A stretch of 46,133 nucleotides of DNA from JBHELQ01 sp046262995. Lineage in GTDB: Bacteria; Actinomycetota; Thermoleophilia; Solirubrobacterales; Thermoleophilaceae. The notes beneath the pieces are model-generated. The model was given only the letters and a program-made list of their open reading frames with translations. It ran no database searches and was not told the origin of the DNA. The stretch spans positions 1-46,133 of the forward strand of contig JBHELQ010000014.1 of NCBI GenBank assembly GCA_046262995.1, in the 5' to 3' direction. This document shows, piece by piece, positions 7,857 through 16,574 of this stretch; position 1 is the first letter of the stretch, and each line of letters begins with the position of its first letter. Made by a program: the position numbers and the translations under genes.

Positions 7857-9208
7857 GCGGCCCGCGCCCCTGCGCCGTCCGCCAGCCGGCGGGCGAGCGC
7901 GTCCACGTCCCCGGCGCCCAGGGTCAGCAGCACGTCCCCCTCGCCCACCTCGCTGCGCAGCACGCGCTCGGCGTCGTCCATCGACGGCAGCCACCACACC
8001 GGCCGGCCCGCCGCCGCGTCCGCCGTCGCCTCGGCCACTAGCAGGCCGCTCACGCCGGGGAAATCGGCCTGGCTCTCGCGCGCGGGGTAGACGTCGAGGA
8101 CGACCACGAGGTCGGCCACGGCCAGCGCGCGGCCGAACTCACGCGCCAGCTTCTGCGTACGGGAATAGAGGTGCGGCTGGAAGCAGGCGACCAGGCGGCG
8201 GGGTGCGAGCGCCCGAGCGGTTTCGAGGGTCGCGCGCACCTCGGTCGGGTGGTGGGCGTAGTCGTCGAAGACCTGCGCCCCCGACGTGGTGGTGCCGTGC
8301 TCCTCGAAGCGCCTGCCGGCGCCGCTGAAGCTCGCGAGCGCGGGCGCCGCCTCGGCCGGCTCGACGCCGGCGGCCCGAACAGCCGCCATGGCCGCCAGGG
8401 CGTTCAGGGCGTTGTGCACGCCGGGTACCCGCAGCTCGACAGCCACCCCGGCGACCTCGAAGCGCGAGCCGAAGGGAAGCAGCTCGAGCCCCCGCGCGGC
8501 CAGATCGCCCTCACCCACACCGAATCTGGCGACACGGCCCTGGCCGTCAACCTCGACGCCCGGGCCGAGCACCCGCAGCTCCGCCGGCCCGGCGAACTCC
8601 GAGTAGGCCCGCTCGAGCTCGCCGAGCGTGCGATAGGTGGCGTGGTGGTCGAGCTCCACGTTCAGGACCACGGCGACGTCGCGGGCCAGGCGCAGGAACG
8701 AGCGGTCCGACTCGTCGGCCTCGACCACGAGCCACTCGCCCTCTCCCCAGCCGGCGTTGGTCCCCGCGGCCCGCAGCTCACCGCCGATCAGGAAGCCGGG
8801 ATCGCGGCCCGTCTCGAGCAGCACGTGCGCCGCCATGGACGCGGTGGTGGTCTTGCCGTGGGTCCCCGCCACCGCGATCGATCGCTTGAGGCGGGAGACC
8901 TCTCCGAGCAGCTCGCCGCGGTGAAGCACCTGAACCCCGGCCGCCCGGCCCGCGCGCAGCTCGACGTTCTCTTCCGGGATGGCCGTCGAGACGACCAGCT
9001 CCGCGCCCGCGGGCAGGTTCGCGGCGTCGTGCCCGATCACCGGATCGATTCCGTGCTCGCGCAGCCGCGCGCAGTAGGGGGAGTCGGCGCTGTCCGAGCC
9101 CGTGACCTCCGCGCCGAGCACCTGGCTGACGAGCGCGAGCCCACTCATGCCGGCCCCGCCGATGCCCACGAAGTGGAGCCGCCGGCCGCTGAACGGGGCC
9201 TCGCCCAT
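7853..9208 (-). CDS. murC: UDP-N-acetylmuramate--L-alanine ligase
   Basis: MurC is the ATP-dependent ligase that adds L-Ala to UDP-MurNAc, 451 aa. The N-terminal Rossmann-type motif VGIGGAGMSGLA (about 14-25), the P-loop GTHGKTT (115-121), EADESDRSF and the C-terminal DDYAHHPTEV motif are all visible. The ATG at 9208 is chosen because the upstream extension is the antisense/out-of-frame shadow of murG and the protein then begins just before the Rossmann motif. A 52-bp gap separates it from murG, one of the larger gaps of this cluster. The stop overlaps murB. Confidence 0.98.
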   Translation of the reverse strand: MGEAPFSGRRLHFVGIGGAGMSGLALVSQVLGAEVTGSDSADSPYCARLREHGIDPVIGHDAANLPAGAELVVSTAIPEENVELRAGRAAGVQVLHRGELLGEVSRLKRSIAVAGTHGKTTTASMAAHVLLETGRDPGFLIGGELRAAGTNAGWGEGEWLVVEADESDRSFLRLARDVAVVLNVELDHHATYRTLGELERAYSEFAGPAELRVLGPGVEVDGQGRVARFGVGEGDLAARGLELLPFGSRFEVAGVAVELRVPGVHNALNALAAMAAVRAAGVEPAEAAPALASFSGAGRRFEEHGTTTSGAQVFDDYAHHPTEVRATLETARALAPRRLVACFQPHLYSRTQKLAREFGRALAVADLVVVLDVYPARESQADFPGVSGLLVAEATADAAAGRPVWWLPSMDDAERVLRSEVGEGDVLLTLGAGDVDALARRLADGAGARAA

Positions 9209-9260
9209 GGCGCCGCACCATAGCCCGCGGGCCGGGCCCCGCCCGCGCCGCCGGAGCTGG

Positions 9261-10334
9261 TCAGGCGGACGCCAGGCGCAGCAGCTCGTCGGCGATCGTC
9301 TCGGCCGCGTCGGGCCGAGACGCGGCGCGGGCGGCGACAGCCATCTCGCGCATGCGCTGGGGCGCCGCCAGGAGAGCCCCGACCTCGCTGGCGAGCCGGG
9401 GGCCGTCGAGCTCGGGGTCCGGAACCACGACGGCCGCCCCCGCTCGCTCCATGAAGCGCGCGTTGCCGGTCTGATGGTCGGCGGCGGCCTGCGGGAACGG
9501 CACCAGGATCGCGGGCAGGCCCGCGGCCGCGAGCTCCAGCACCGAGCCGCCCGCCCGCGCCGCGACCAGGTCGGCCGCCGCCAGGGCGTCTGCAAACGGC
9601 TCGATGTAGTCGTACAGGCGGTACCGGGCCGGAGCGCCGAGCTCGTCCAGGCGGCGGCCCAGCTCGTCGTGGTCGCGCCGGCCGCAGGCATGAAGCACGG
9701 CGCAGGGCGCATGCGCGGCGAAGGCCTCGACGGCCGCGTGGTTCAGGCGGCGCGCGCCGAGCGACCCTCCGAACACGAGCAGGCAGGTCTCCCCGGGCGG
9801 GATGCCGAAGCGCTCGCGCGCCCGCTCGCGATCGGCTCCACCCGTCCCCGGGGACAGCGCCCGCCCGGTGACGAGGTACTTCGGGCCGTCGCGGCCGGGG
9901 ACCGGAAAGGAGAGGAAGACGCGTCGCGCCAGGGGCGCGAGCAGGCGGTTTGCGAGTCCCAGGCGGCTGTCCGCCTCGCACACCGCGAGCGGCAGCCCGA
10001 GCGTGCGCGCCGCCAGCCCGACCGGGCCGGCCACGTAGCCACCGCCCCCCAGCACCGCGTCCGCGCGTAGGCGGCGCAGCAGCCGGCGGGCCCGGGCGCC
10101 GGCCACGCCGGCGAGCGCCACGGCGCGGGCTGCCCGCAGTGGATTGCGGCGGTCGATGCCCGCCACCTGGAGCGGGTGGAAGGCGTATCCCGCCCGCGGC
10201 ACGAGCTCGGCTTCGGCGCGCTCGCCCCCGACGAACTCGACCTCTGCGCCGCGACCGCGCAGCGCCTCAGCGACCGCTAGAGCCGGAACGACGTGCCCCG
10301 CCGTCCCGCCGGCGGCGATCACTATCCGCGGCAC
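9261..10334 (-). CDS. murG: UDP-N-acetylglucosamine--MurNAc-pentapeptide undecaprenol GlcNAc transferase
   Basis: MurG is the peripheral membrane GT28 glycosyltransferase that converts lipid I to lipid II, 357 aa. The N-terminal G-loop GGTAGHVVPALAVAEAL, the GGGGYVAGP segment, the acceptor/donor region VFGGSLGARRLN, and the UDP-GlcNAc motif ARAGGSVLELAAAGLPAILVPFP followed by ADHQTGNA are canonical. The start is GTG at 10334, giving MPRIVIAAGGTAGH. This start lies 68 bases inside the 3' end of ftsW, an unusually long overlap for this cluster that implies translational coupling. Confidence 0.98.
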   Translation of the reverse strand: MPRIVIAAGGTAGHVVPALAVAEALRGRGAEVEFVGGERAEAELVPRAGYAFHPLQVAGIDRRNPLRAARAVALAGVAGARARRLLRRLRADAVLGGGGYVAGPVGLAARTLGLPLAVCEADSRLGLANRLLAPLARRVFLSFPVPGRDGPKYLVTGRALSPGTGGADRERARERFGIPPGETCLLVFGGSLGARRLNHAAVEAFAAHAPCAVLHACGRRDHDELGRRLDELGAPARYRLYDYIEPFADALAAADLVAARAGGSVLELAAAGLPAILVPFPQAAADHQTGNARFMERAGAAVVVPDPELDGPRLASEVGALLAAPQRMREMAVAARAASRPDAAETIADELLRLASA

Positions 10335-11496
10335 GTCCGCCTCCTTCGATCGCCCGCAGTCGGGGACGGGCCCGGGCGGCGCGACCGCCCGTTGCCGCCA
10401 CGTTCAGTAGCAGCCCCATCGCCCCCAGCATCACGATCAGGTTCGAGCTGCCGTAGGAGAGGAAGGGCAGCGGCACGCCGGTAAGCGGGGCCATTCCAAG
10501 CACCGCGAAGAAGTTGAGCGTCGCCTGGCTGAGTATCAAGGAGGTGATGCCGGCGGCAAGCAGCTTGGAATGCAGATCGCCGGCCAGCTTCGCCGCACGC
10601 AGCCCGGCGTAGCCGATCATCGCGTAGAGGACGATCACGCCAAGGATCCCGACGAGCCCGACCTCCTCGCCGATGATGGCCATGATCATGTCCGTGTGGG
10701 CCTCCGGCAGGTAGAAGATCTTCTGGACGGATTCCCCGAGGCCGACGCCGAAGAAGCCGCCCGAGCCGATCGCCACCAGCGCCTGCACCGCCTGGAAGCC
10801 GGCCCCGCCGGCGTCGTGGAAGGGATTCAGGAACGACGTCAGGCGCGCGCGCCGGTAGGGCTCGATGATCGCGAACACGAAGACGAGCGCGGCCAGGGTG
10901 CCGCCGATCTTGGCCAGGACGCGCGGGGGCGTGCCCGCCGCGATCAGCAGGCAGCCCATCGACAGGCAAATGACGATCGCCGTTCCCATGTCCGGCTGCT
11001 TGAGGAGCAGCGCGCAGGCGCCCCCGGTGACGAGCAGCAGGGGCTTCATCAGCGTGCCGACCGCCAGCACGCGCTTCGGCCGCGCCGCCAGCACCTGCGC
11101 CCCGTACAGCACGAGCGAGACCTTGAGCAGCTCTGCCGGCTGGAACTGAAGCGGCCCGGCGGCGAGCCAGCGCGTGGCGCCGTTCACCCGCACTCCGATC
11201 CCGGGCAGCATCACCGCAACGCAGAGCACGAACGAGCTCACGAGCAGCAGCGGGGTCGCGGCCCGGATCAGCTTCAGGCCGTTGCGCGACAGGAAGTGCA
11301 TGCCCACGAGGCCCACGACTCCCCAGGCCAGGTAGCGCTTCAGGTAGTAGGCCGGGTCGCCCGGGCCCTGGAGCAGCGCCTCGGCCGAGCTGGCCGAGTA
11401 GACCATCACGGCCCCCGCGGCCAGCAGGCAGAGCGTCGCGGTGTAGAGCAGCGAGTACTCCACCGGGCGCTTGCGACCGCTGTGCTTCGACGGCAT
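10267..11496 (-). CDS. ftsW: SEDS-family peptidoglycan polymerase FtsW
   Basis: FtsW is a polytopic SEDS glycosyltransferase that polymerises septal lipid II with FtsI, 409 aa, about ten transmembrane helices. Typical motifs are NGATRWLAAGPLQFQPAELLKVSLV (split around residue 110), KQPDMGTA and the highly conserved LPEAHTDMIMAIIGEE, then GVPLPFLSYGSSNLI near the C-terminus. The last 45 residues are a basic, low-complexity cytosolic tail that is encoded partly in the 68-base overlap with murG. RodA is an alternative SEDS name, but the position between murD and murG supports FtsW. Confidence 0.96.
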   Translation of the reverse strand: MPSKHSGRKRPVEYSLLYTATLCLLAAGAVMVYSASSAEALLQGPGDPAYYLKRYLAWGVVGLVGMHFLSRNGLKLIRAATPLLLVSSFVLCVAVMLPGIGVRVNGATRWLAAGPLQFQPAELLKVSLVLYGAQVLAARPKRVLAVGTLMKPLLLVTGGACALLLKQPDMGTAIVICLSMGCLLIAAGTPPRVLAKIGGTLAALVFVFAIIEPYRRARLTSFLNPFHDAGGAGFQAVQALVAIGSGGFFGVGLGESVQKIFYLPEAHTDMIMAIIGEEVGLVGILGVIVLYAMIGYAGLRAAKLAGDLHSKLLAAGITSLILSQATLNFFAVLGMAPLTGVPLPFLSYGSSNLIVMLGAMGLLLNVAATGGRAARARPRLRAIEGGGRAADSDRRRRDGGARRSGSSGR

Positions 11497-11526
11497 CCGG
11501 ACCGTCTTCGACGCGCGCGGTCCGAA

Positions 11527-12828
11527 TCATGCACTCCCTACCAGCGCGCGGAAGTGGTCGCCGCGCTGCTCGAAGTCGCGGTACTGGTCGTAGCTCGCGC
11601 ACGCCGGTGACAGGAGCACCACCTCCCCTGGCGAAGCGGCCTCGGCGGCGGCGCGCACCGCGCCCTCCAGGTCGCCACAGGGTCGCAGGGGGGCCGCGCC
11701 CTCCAGGTCGGCCTCGAGCCGCTCCGTGGCCTGCCCGATCAGATAGCACGCCCGGCAGCGCGAGGCCACCGCGCCGCGCAGCCCCTCGAAGCCGCCGCCC
11801 TTGAGGCTGCCCCCCAGGATCGCGTGGACCCCGTCCTCGAAGGCCTCGATGCCGCGCGCCGCGGCCGAGACGTTCGTCGCCTTCGAGTCGTTCACGTACA
11901 GCACCCCGCTGACGGTCCCCACCTCCTCCAGGCGGTGGGGCACGCCCGGGAAGCTCCGAAGAGCGACTCGCACCGCATCCGCGGCCACGCCCGTCGAGAG
12001 CGCCGCCGCCGCGGCGGCCATCGCGTTCTCGAGGTTGTGGGAGCCGCGCAGACGGAGCTCGGCGGCGGACATCAGCTCGCGGCCCCCCCAGCGAAGCGCG
12101 CCGTCCGAGTGCTCGAGGTCGGCCCCGGCGCCGCCGAAGCGCACCCGTCGCGCGCGCACGTCCGCCTCGAAGCCCTGCGGAAGCACGGCCACGTCGCCCT
12201 CGGCCTGATTTCGGAACACGCGCAGCTTCGCCAGCCTGTAGGCCTCGAGGTCGCCGTGCCGGTCGAGGTGGTCCGGCGTCAGGTTGAGCAGCACGGCGCA
12301 CTCGGGGGCGAAGGTCTCGGCGTCCTCGAGCTGAAAGCTCGACACCTCGCACACGAGCGCGGTCTCCGGCGCGGTCAGGCCGACGAGCGAGGCGAGCGGC
12401 GTGCCCACGTTGCCGGCCACCTCCACGTCGAGTCCGGCCTGGCGATGGATCGCTCCGAGCAGCTCGGCGGTCGTGGTCTTGCCGTTCGTCCCGGTCACCG
12501 CCAGGAACGGGTTCGGCAGGAGGCGCCAGGCGAGTTCCAGCTCGCCATGGACCGCCACACCGCGCTCGAGCGCAGCCGCCACGACGGGAGCCTCGCGCGG
12601 CACGCCGGGGCTCTTCACCAGCGTGCGGGCGCGGTTCAGCAGCTCGAGGCCGTCGCTTCGCAGGTGGAGCTCCACGCCGGGCAGGTCGGGCTCCGGCTCC
12701 CCCCTGTCGCAGCCGATCACCTCGCCGTGGGGCGCCAGCATCCGGGCCGCCGCCTGCCCCGAGCGTGCCAGGCCGACCACCAGGTAGGGGCCGGGCGGAA
12801 GCGCCGGCCGCGGGCGCCCCGCGCTCAC
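11527..12828 (-). CDS. murD: UDP-N-acetylmuramoyl-L-alanine--D-glutamate ligase
   Basis: MurD adds D-glutamate to UDP-MurNAc-L-Ala, 433 aa. It has the N-terminal VVGLARSGQAAARML motif, the P-loop GTNGKTT (113-119), the Mur ligase NLTPDHLDRHG motif, VNDSKATN and the C-terminal LSPACASYDQYRDFEQRGDHF signature that is specific for MurD. The open frame continues for more than 800 codons upstream through mraY and murF, but that part is antisense-like noise. The GTG at 12828 is chosen because it forms the GTGA overlap with mraY and gives a normal N-terminus. A 30-bp gap separates it from ftsW. Confidence 0.98.
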   Translation of the reverse strand: MSAGRPRPALPPGPYLVVGLARSGQAAARMLAPHGEVIGCDRGEPEPDLPGVELHLRSDGLELLNRARTLVKSPGVPREAPVVAAALERGVAVHGELELAWRLLPNPFLAVTGTNGKTTTAELLGAIHRQAGLDVEVAGNVGTPLASLVGLTAPETALVCEVSSFQLEDAETFAPECAVLLNLTPDHLDRHGDLEAYRLAKLRVFRNQAEGDVAVLPQGFEADVRARRVRFGGAGADLEHSDGALRWGGRELMSAAELRLRGSHNLENAMAAAAAALSTGVAADAVRVALRSFPGVPHRLEEVGTVSGVLYVNDSKATNVSAAARGIEAFEDGVHAILGGSLKGGGFEGLRGAVASRCRACYLIGQATERLEADLEGAAPLRPCGDLEGAVRAAAEAASPGEVVLLSPACASYDQYRDFEQRGDHFRALVGSA

Positions 12829-13793
12829 GTGATCGACTGCTGGTACAGCGTGAAGCCGATCGCCGAGCAGATCGCCGCGACGATCCAGAAGCGCAGGATG
12901 ATCTTGGTCTCGGACCAGGCCAGGAGCTCGAAGTGGTGGTGGATCGGGGCCATCAGGAACACGCGCTTTCGGAAGCGCTGGAAGGCGAGCACCTGGATCG
13001 CCACCGACAGGGCCTCGATCACGAAGATGCCGCCGATGATCAGGAGCAGCACCTCCGTCTTGGTCAGCACCGCCATGGCGGCAATCGCGCCCCCGAGCCC
13101 CAGTGAGCCCGTGTCGCCCATGAAGACGGCGGCGGGAAACGAGTTGAACCAGAGGAAGCCCACGCAGGCGCCGACCAGGCAGGACGACAGCAGCGCCAGG
13201 TCCTGCTGGCCGGTGGTGATGAACGTCATGGCGGTGAACGCCAGCAGCACGATCGCGGCGCAGCCCGCGGCGAGACCATCCAGGCCGTCGGTCAGGTTCA
13301 CGCCGTTCGTGGCTCCCGCGAGCACCAGGAAGATCAGCACGGGATAGAAGACGCCGAGGTCGATCGAGGCGTCCACGACGCGGAGGCGCAGCGTGTCCTC
13401 GAGTCCCACATAGCGCGTCACGAACAGCCACAGCCCGATCGCCGTCAGCGCCTGCACGATCAGCTTCGTGCGCCCGGAGATACCCAGCGAGCGCTTCTTC
13501 TGGAGCTTCACCCAGTCGTCGGCGAAGCCCAGGCCGGCGCTGACCAGGGCGGTTCCGAACACCGCCATGCTCGCGGCGCGGAAGTGCGTCAGGATCAGGA
13601 ACGGCACGCACACGGCGACGAAGAGCACGATTCCCCCCATCGTCGGCGTGCCGGCCTTGCCGTGATGGCCCTCGGGGCCCTCTTCGCGGATCTGCTGGCC
13701 GAACTCCTTCTCGCGCAGGTAGTCGATGAACTTGGGCCCGAGGAAGATGCAGATGAGGAGCGAGGCCATCCCCGCGATCAGGATGCGCCCCAC
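12825..13793 (-). CDS. mraY: Phospho-N-acetylmuramoyl-pentapeptide-transferase
   Basis: MraY is an integral membrane enzyme that transfers phospho-MurNAc-pentapeptide to undecaprenyl phosphate (lipid I), 322 aa with about ten transmembrane helices. Key motifs are GTPTMGG (about 48-54), the FADDWVK acidic motif, NLTDGLDGLAAG and the cytosolic histidine motif APIHHHFEL. The start is GTG directly abutting the murF stop (TAG-GTG); the stop overlaps murD by GTGA. Confidence 0.98.
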   Translation of the reverse strand: MGRILIAGMASLLICIFLGPKFIDYLREKEFGQQIREEGPEGHHGKAGTPTMGGIVLFVAVCVPFLILTHFRAASMAVFGTALVSAGLGFADDWVKLQKKRSLGISGRTKLIVQALTAIGLWLFVTRYVGLEDTLRLRVVDASIDLGVFYPVLIFLVLAGATNGVNLTDGLDGLAAGCAAIVLLAFTAMTFITTGQQDLALLSSCLVGACVGFLWFNSFPAAVFMGDTGSLGLGGAIAAMAVLTKTEVLLLIIGGIFVIEALSVAIQVLAFQRFRKRVFLMAPIHHHFELLAWSETKIILRFWIVAAICSAIGFTLYQQSIT

Positions 13794-15137
13794 CTATCCG
13801 CGCTCTCCGGGCGCGCCCAGGGAGTCCAGCACGCGCTCGAGCCCGACCGAGCGTGAGCCCTTCAGCAACACGCGATCGCCCGGCTGGGCGAGCTCGTCGA
13901 GCAGCGCCGCGGCCTCCTCGGGCCCGGCGACGGCGTGGCTCTCGCCATCGAAGCCGTCGGCGTAGGCGAGCGCTTCCTGCCCGACAGTCACGAGCACATC
14001 GATCCCCCGCGCCGCGGCTTGAGCTCCGGCCTGGCTGTGGAAGCGGGGCGAGTCCTCGCCCAGCTCGGCCATCGTGCCGAGCACCGCTATGCGCCGCTCC
14101 GCCGGGCTGCCGGCGAGGGTGTCGAGGGCCGCCCGCATCGACATGGGGTTGGCGTTGTAGCAGTCGTTCACCAACGTGACCCCGCCGGGCAGCTCGACGA
14201 TCTCCCCGCGCAGCGACGAGAAACGCACCTCGAGGGCGCCGGCGGGACGAACGCCGAGCGCGCGGGCCGCGGCCATCGCCGCGAGGGCATTCAGCAGGTT
14301 GTGCGCCTCGGAGAACGGCAACTCCAGCTCGAGCCGCTCGCCGCGCGCCTCGATCTGCGCCACGCCGGCGTCGAACGAGAGCAGGGCGACCTGACCGCCG
14401 GGGCCGAAGGTCCAAGTGTCGAGGTCGTCGCGGAGGTGGGCGTCCAGGAGCGGCTCGCTCGCCGGTACGACGCACGCGGCTCCCGCGGGCAGGTCGCGGA
14501 TCAGCTCCGCCTTCGCGGCCGCGACCTTCTCGACGTCGCCGAGCAGCTCGAGGTGCACCGGGCCCACGTTCACGATCACGCCCACGTCCGGCTCGGCGAT
14601 CGCGGCCAGCTCGGCGATCTGGCCGGCTCCGCGCATGGCCATCTCGAGCACCATTGCCTCGGTCCCAGGGGGGGCTTCGAGGATCGACAGCGGCAGGCCG
14701 ATCTCGGTGTTCAAGTTCTCGTGGTTGGCGTGGGTCCGGAGCTGCGACCGCAGCATCGCCGCCAGGATGTCCTTGGTCGAGGTCTTGCCGGTCGAGCCCG
14801 TGATCGCGACCAGCTTGCAGCCGAGCTCCCGCCTCCAGGCGGCGGCGAGCCGCTGGAGCGCGACAAGCGGGTCGTCCGCCGCCACGAGCGGCCGGTCGGT
14901 CGCGAGGGAGCCGGCGCGCGACGCATCGACCAGAACCCCCCAGGCGCCCGCCTCGAGCGCCCTCGGGGCGAACTCCCCCCCGTCCACCCGCGTCCCGCGG
15001 AGGCCCACGAACAGGTCTCCGGGCCGCAGCTGCCGGGTGTCGATCACCGCGCGCTCGGGGCCGGGCTCGTGTCGGTCGCCCGCCAGCAGGCGGCCGCCGG
15101 CGGCCTCGGCCACCCAGGCGGCGTCCCTGTCCATCAT
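13794..15137 (-). CDS. murF: UDP-MurNAc-tripeptide--D-alanyl-D-alanine ligase
   Basis: MurF attaches D-Ala-D-Ala to the stem peptide, 447 aa. It has the substrate-binding DTRQLRPGDLFVGL region, the P-loop GSTGKTS (114-120) in the form typical of MurF, HENLNTEIGLPLSIL, EMAMRGAGQIAEL, NDCYNANPMSM and the C-terminal LLKGSRSVGLERVLD. Two adjacent ATG codons (15137 and 15134) are possible starts; 15137 overlaps the murE stop as ATGA. No ddl gene is seen in this cluster, so D-Ala-D-Ala ligase must be encoded elsewhere. Confidence 0.98.
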   Translation of the reverse strand: MMDRDAAWVAEAAGGRLLAGDRHEPGPERAVIDTRQLRPGDLFVGLRGTRVDGGEFAPRALEAGAWGVLVDASRAGSLATDRPLVAADDPLVALQRLAAAWRRELGCKLVAITGSTGKTSTKDILAAMLRSQLRTHANHENLNTEIGLPLSILEAPPGTEAMVLEMAMRGAGQIAELAAIAEPDVGVIVNVGPVHLELLGDVEKVAAAKAELIRDLPAGAACVVPASEPLLDAHLRDDLDTWTFGPGGQVALLSFDAGVAQIEARGERLELELPFSEAHNLLNALAAMAAARALGVRPAGALEVRFSSLRGEIVELPGGVTLVNDCYNANPMSMRAALDTLAGSPAERRIAVLGTMAELGEDSPRFHSQAGAQAAARGIDVLVTVGQEALAYADGFDGESHAVAGPEEAAALLDELAQPGDRVLLKGSRSVGLERVLDSLGAPGERG

Positions 15138-16561
15138 GCCCGGGCGCCCAGCCGGGCCCGCAGCGCCTCGCGCGCCTCCGTGACGTCGTCGAACGGAAGC
15201 TTGCGGCCGCCCTCGAACTCCTGTCCCTGCTCGTGCCCCTTGCCGGCGATGACGATGACATCGCCCGGCTCGGCGTCTGCGACCGCCGACCGGATCGCCC
15301 GGCGGCGGTCGAGCTCGCGCCCGGCGTCCGGGCCGGTCCCCTCGACGATCTGCCCCAGGATCGCCTCGGGGTCCTCGCTGCGCGGGTTGTCGGAGGTGAC
15401 GATCACGCGATCGGCCAGCCGCCGGGCCACCTCGCCCATCAGCGGCCGCTTCGCGCGATCACGGTCCCCTCCGGCGCCGAAGACCACGTGCAGCCTCCCG
15501 CGGGTGAGCCCGCGCGCGGCGCGGAGGACGTTCTCCAGCGAGTCCGGGGTGTGGGCGTAGTCGACGAGCAGCGTGAAGTCCTGCCCCTCGTCGACGGCCT
15601 CGAAGCGTCCCGGCACCCGGCCGGAGTCGCGGACCGCGTCGCGAATCGACGCGAGCTCCACGCCCAGCGACCGCGCCGAAGCGATCGCCCCGAGCAGGTT
15701 CTGAACGTTGAACAGGCCGGGCAGCGGCGACTCCAGCTCGATGGCGCCGTCAGGCGTCACGCAGGTGAAGCGCGTGCCCGCCACGTCGAACTCCACGTCT
15801 CGCGCCGTGTAGTCGGCCTGGCTCTCGACCCCGAACGTGATCGGCGCGTCGAGCTCGCCGGCGAGCCGGCGACCGTACTCGTCGTCGAAGTTGACCACGG
15901 CGGGGCCCCCCTGATCCTCGAACAGGCGCCGCTTGGCCTGGAAGTACTCGTCCATCGTGCCGTGGAAGTCCAGGTGGTCCTGAGTCAGGTTGGTGAACAC
16001 CCGGACGGCAAAGCGGACGCACGCGACTCGCCCCAGCTCGAGCGCGTGGGAGGAGACCTCCATCGCGCACGCGCCGTCGCCGGAGTCCAGCATGCGCCGG
16101 AAGGCCGCCTGAAGGTCGATGGCCTCGGGTGTGGTGCGCTCGACCTCCTCCTCCACGCCGCCCACGACGCGCTTGACCGTGCCGAGCAGGCCGCAGCGCA
16201 GGCCTCCCGCCTGGAGCAGGTGGCGGACGAGGTAGGCGGTGGTCGTCTTCCCGTTCGTGCCGGTGATGCCCACCACCCGGAGCTCGGCGGTCGGATCGCC
16301 GTGGAAGCGGGCGGCCGCCGGGCCCATGGCCTGGCGGACGTCGTCGACCACGACCTCGGGCACCCCGAGCCCGAGCGGGTGGTCGCAGACGAGCGCCGCC
16401 GCCCCCCGGCCAACGGCCTCCGCCGCGTAGTCGTGACCGTCGGCCGTGAAGCCGCGCACGCAGAAGAACAGCGTGCCGTCCGCGACTTCGCGGCTCGAGT
16501 AGGCGAGCCCGGAGATCTCCACCTCCGGGGCCCCGCCCCCCATCAGCTCGAGGAGGTTCAT
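15134..16561 (-). CDS. murE: UDP-MurNAc-L-Ala-D-Glu--meso-diaminopimelate ligase
   Basis: MurE adds the third residue of the stem peptide, 475 aa. The P-loop GTNGKTT is at 101-107, and the DHLDFHGTMDEYFQAK motif and LVDYAHTPDSLENVL are typical. The residue-specificity motif is DNPR at 391-394, the form found in enzymes that use meso-diaminopimelate rather than lysine, so the cell wall is predicted to be mDAP type. The start is ATG 16561 at MNLLELMG; the gene follows ftsI by 13 bases. Confidence 0.98.
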   Translation of the reverse strand: MNLLELMGGGAPEVEISGLAYSSREVADGTLFFCVRGFTADGHDYAAEAVGRGAAALVCDHPLGLGVPEVVVDDVRQAMGPAAARFHGDPTAELRVVGITGTNGKTTTAYLVRHLLQAGGLRCGLLGTVKRVVGGVEEEVERTTPEAIDLQAAFRRMLDSGDGACAMEVSSHALELGRVACVRFAVRVFTNLTQDHLDFHGTMDEYFQAKRRLFEDQGGPAVVNFDDEYGRRLAGELDAPITFGVESQADYTARDVEFDVAGTRFTCVTPDGAIELESPLPGLFNVQNLLGAIASARSLGVELASIRDAVRDSGRVPGRFEAVDEGQDFTLLVDYAHTPDSLENVLRAARGLTRGRLHVVFGAGGDRDRAKRPLMGEVARRLADRVIVTSDNPRSEDPEAILGQIVEGTGPDAGRELDRRRAIRSAVADAEPGDVIVIAGKGHEQGQEFEGGRKLPFDDVTEAREALRARLGARA

Positions 16562-16574
16562 CTGCGCGCTGAGC

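Noticed and set aside
11527..15261. A 1,244-codon open frame covering murD, mraY and murF
   Set aside because: Only the last 433 codons are MurD; the rest lies out of frame over mraY and murF, whose own frames have clear motifs. High GC content removes stop codons from shadow frames.
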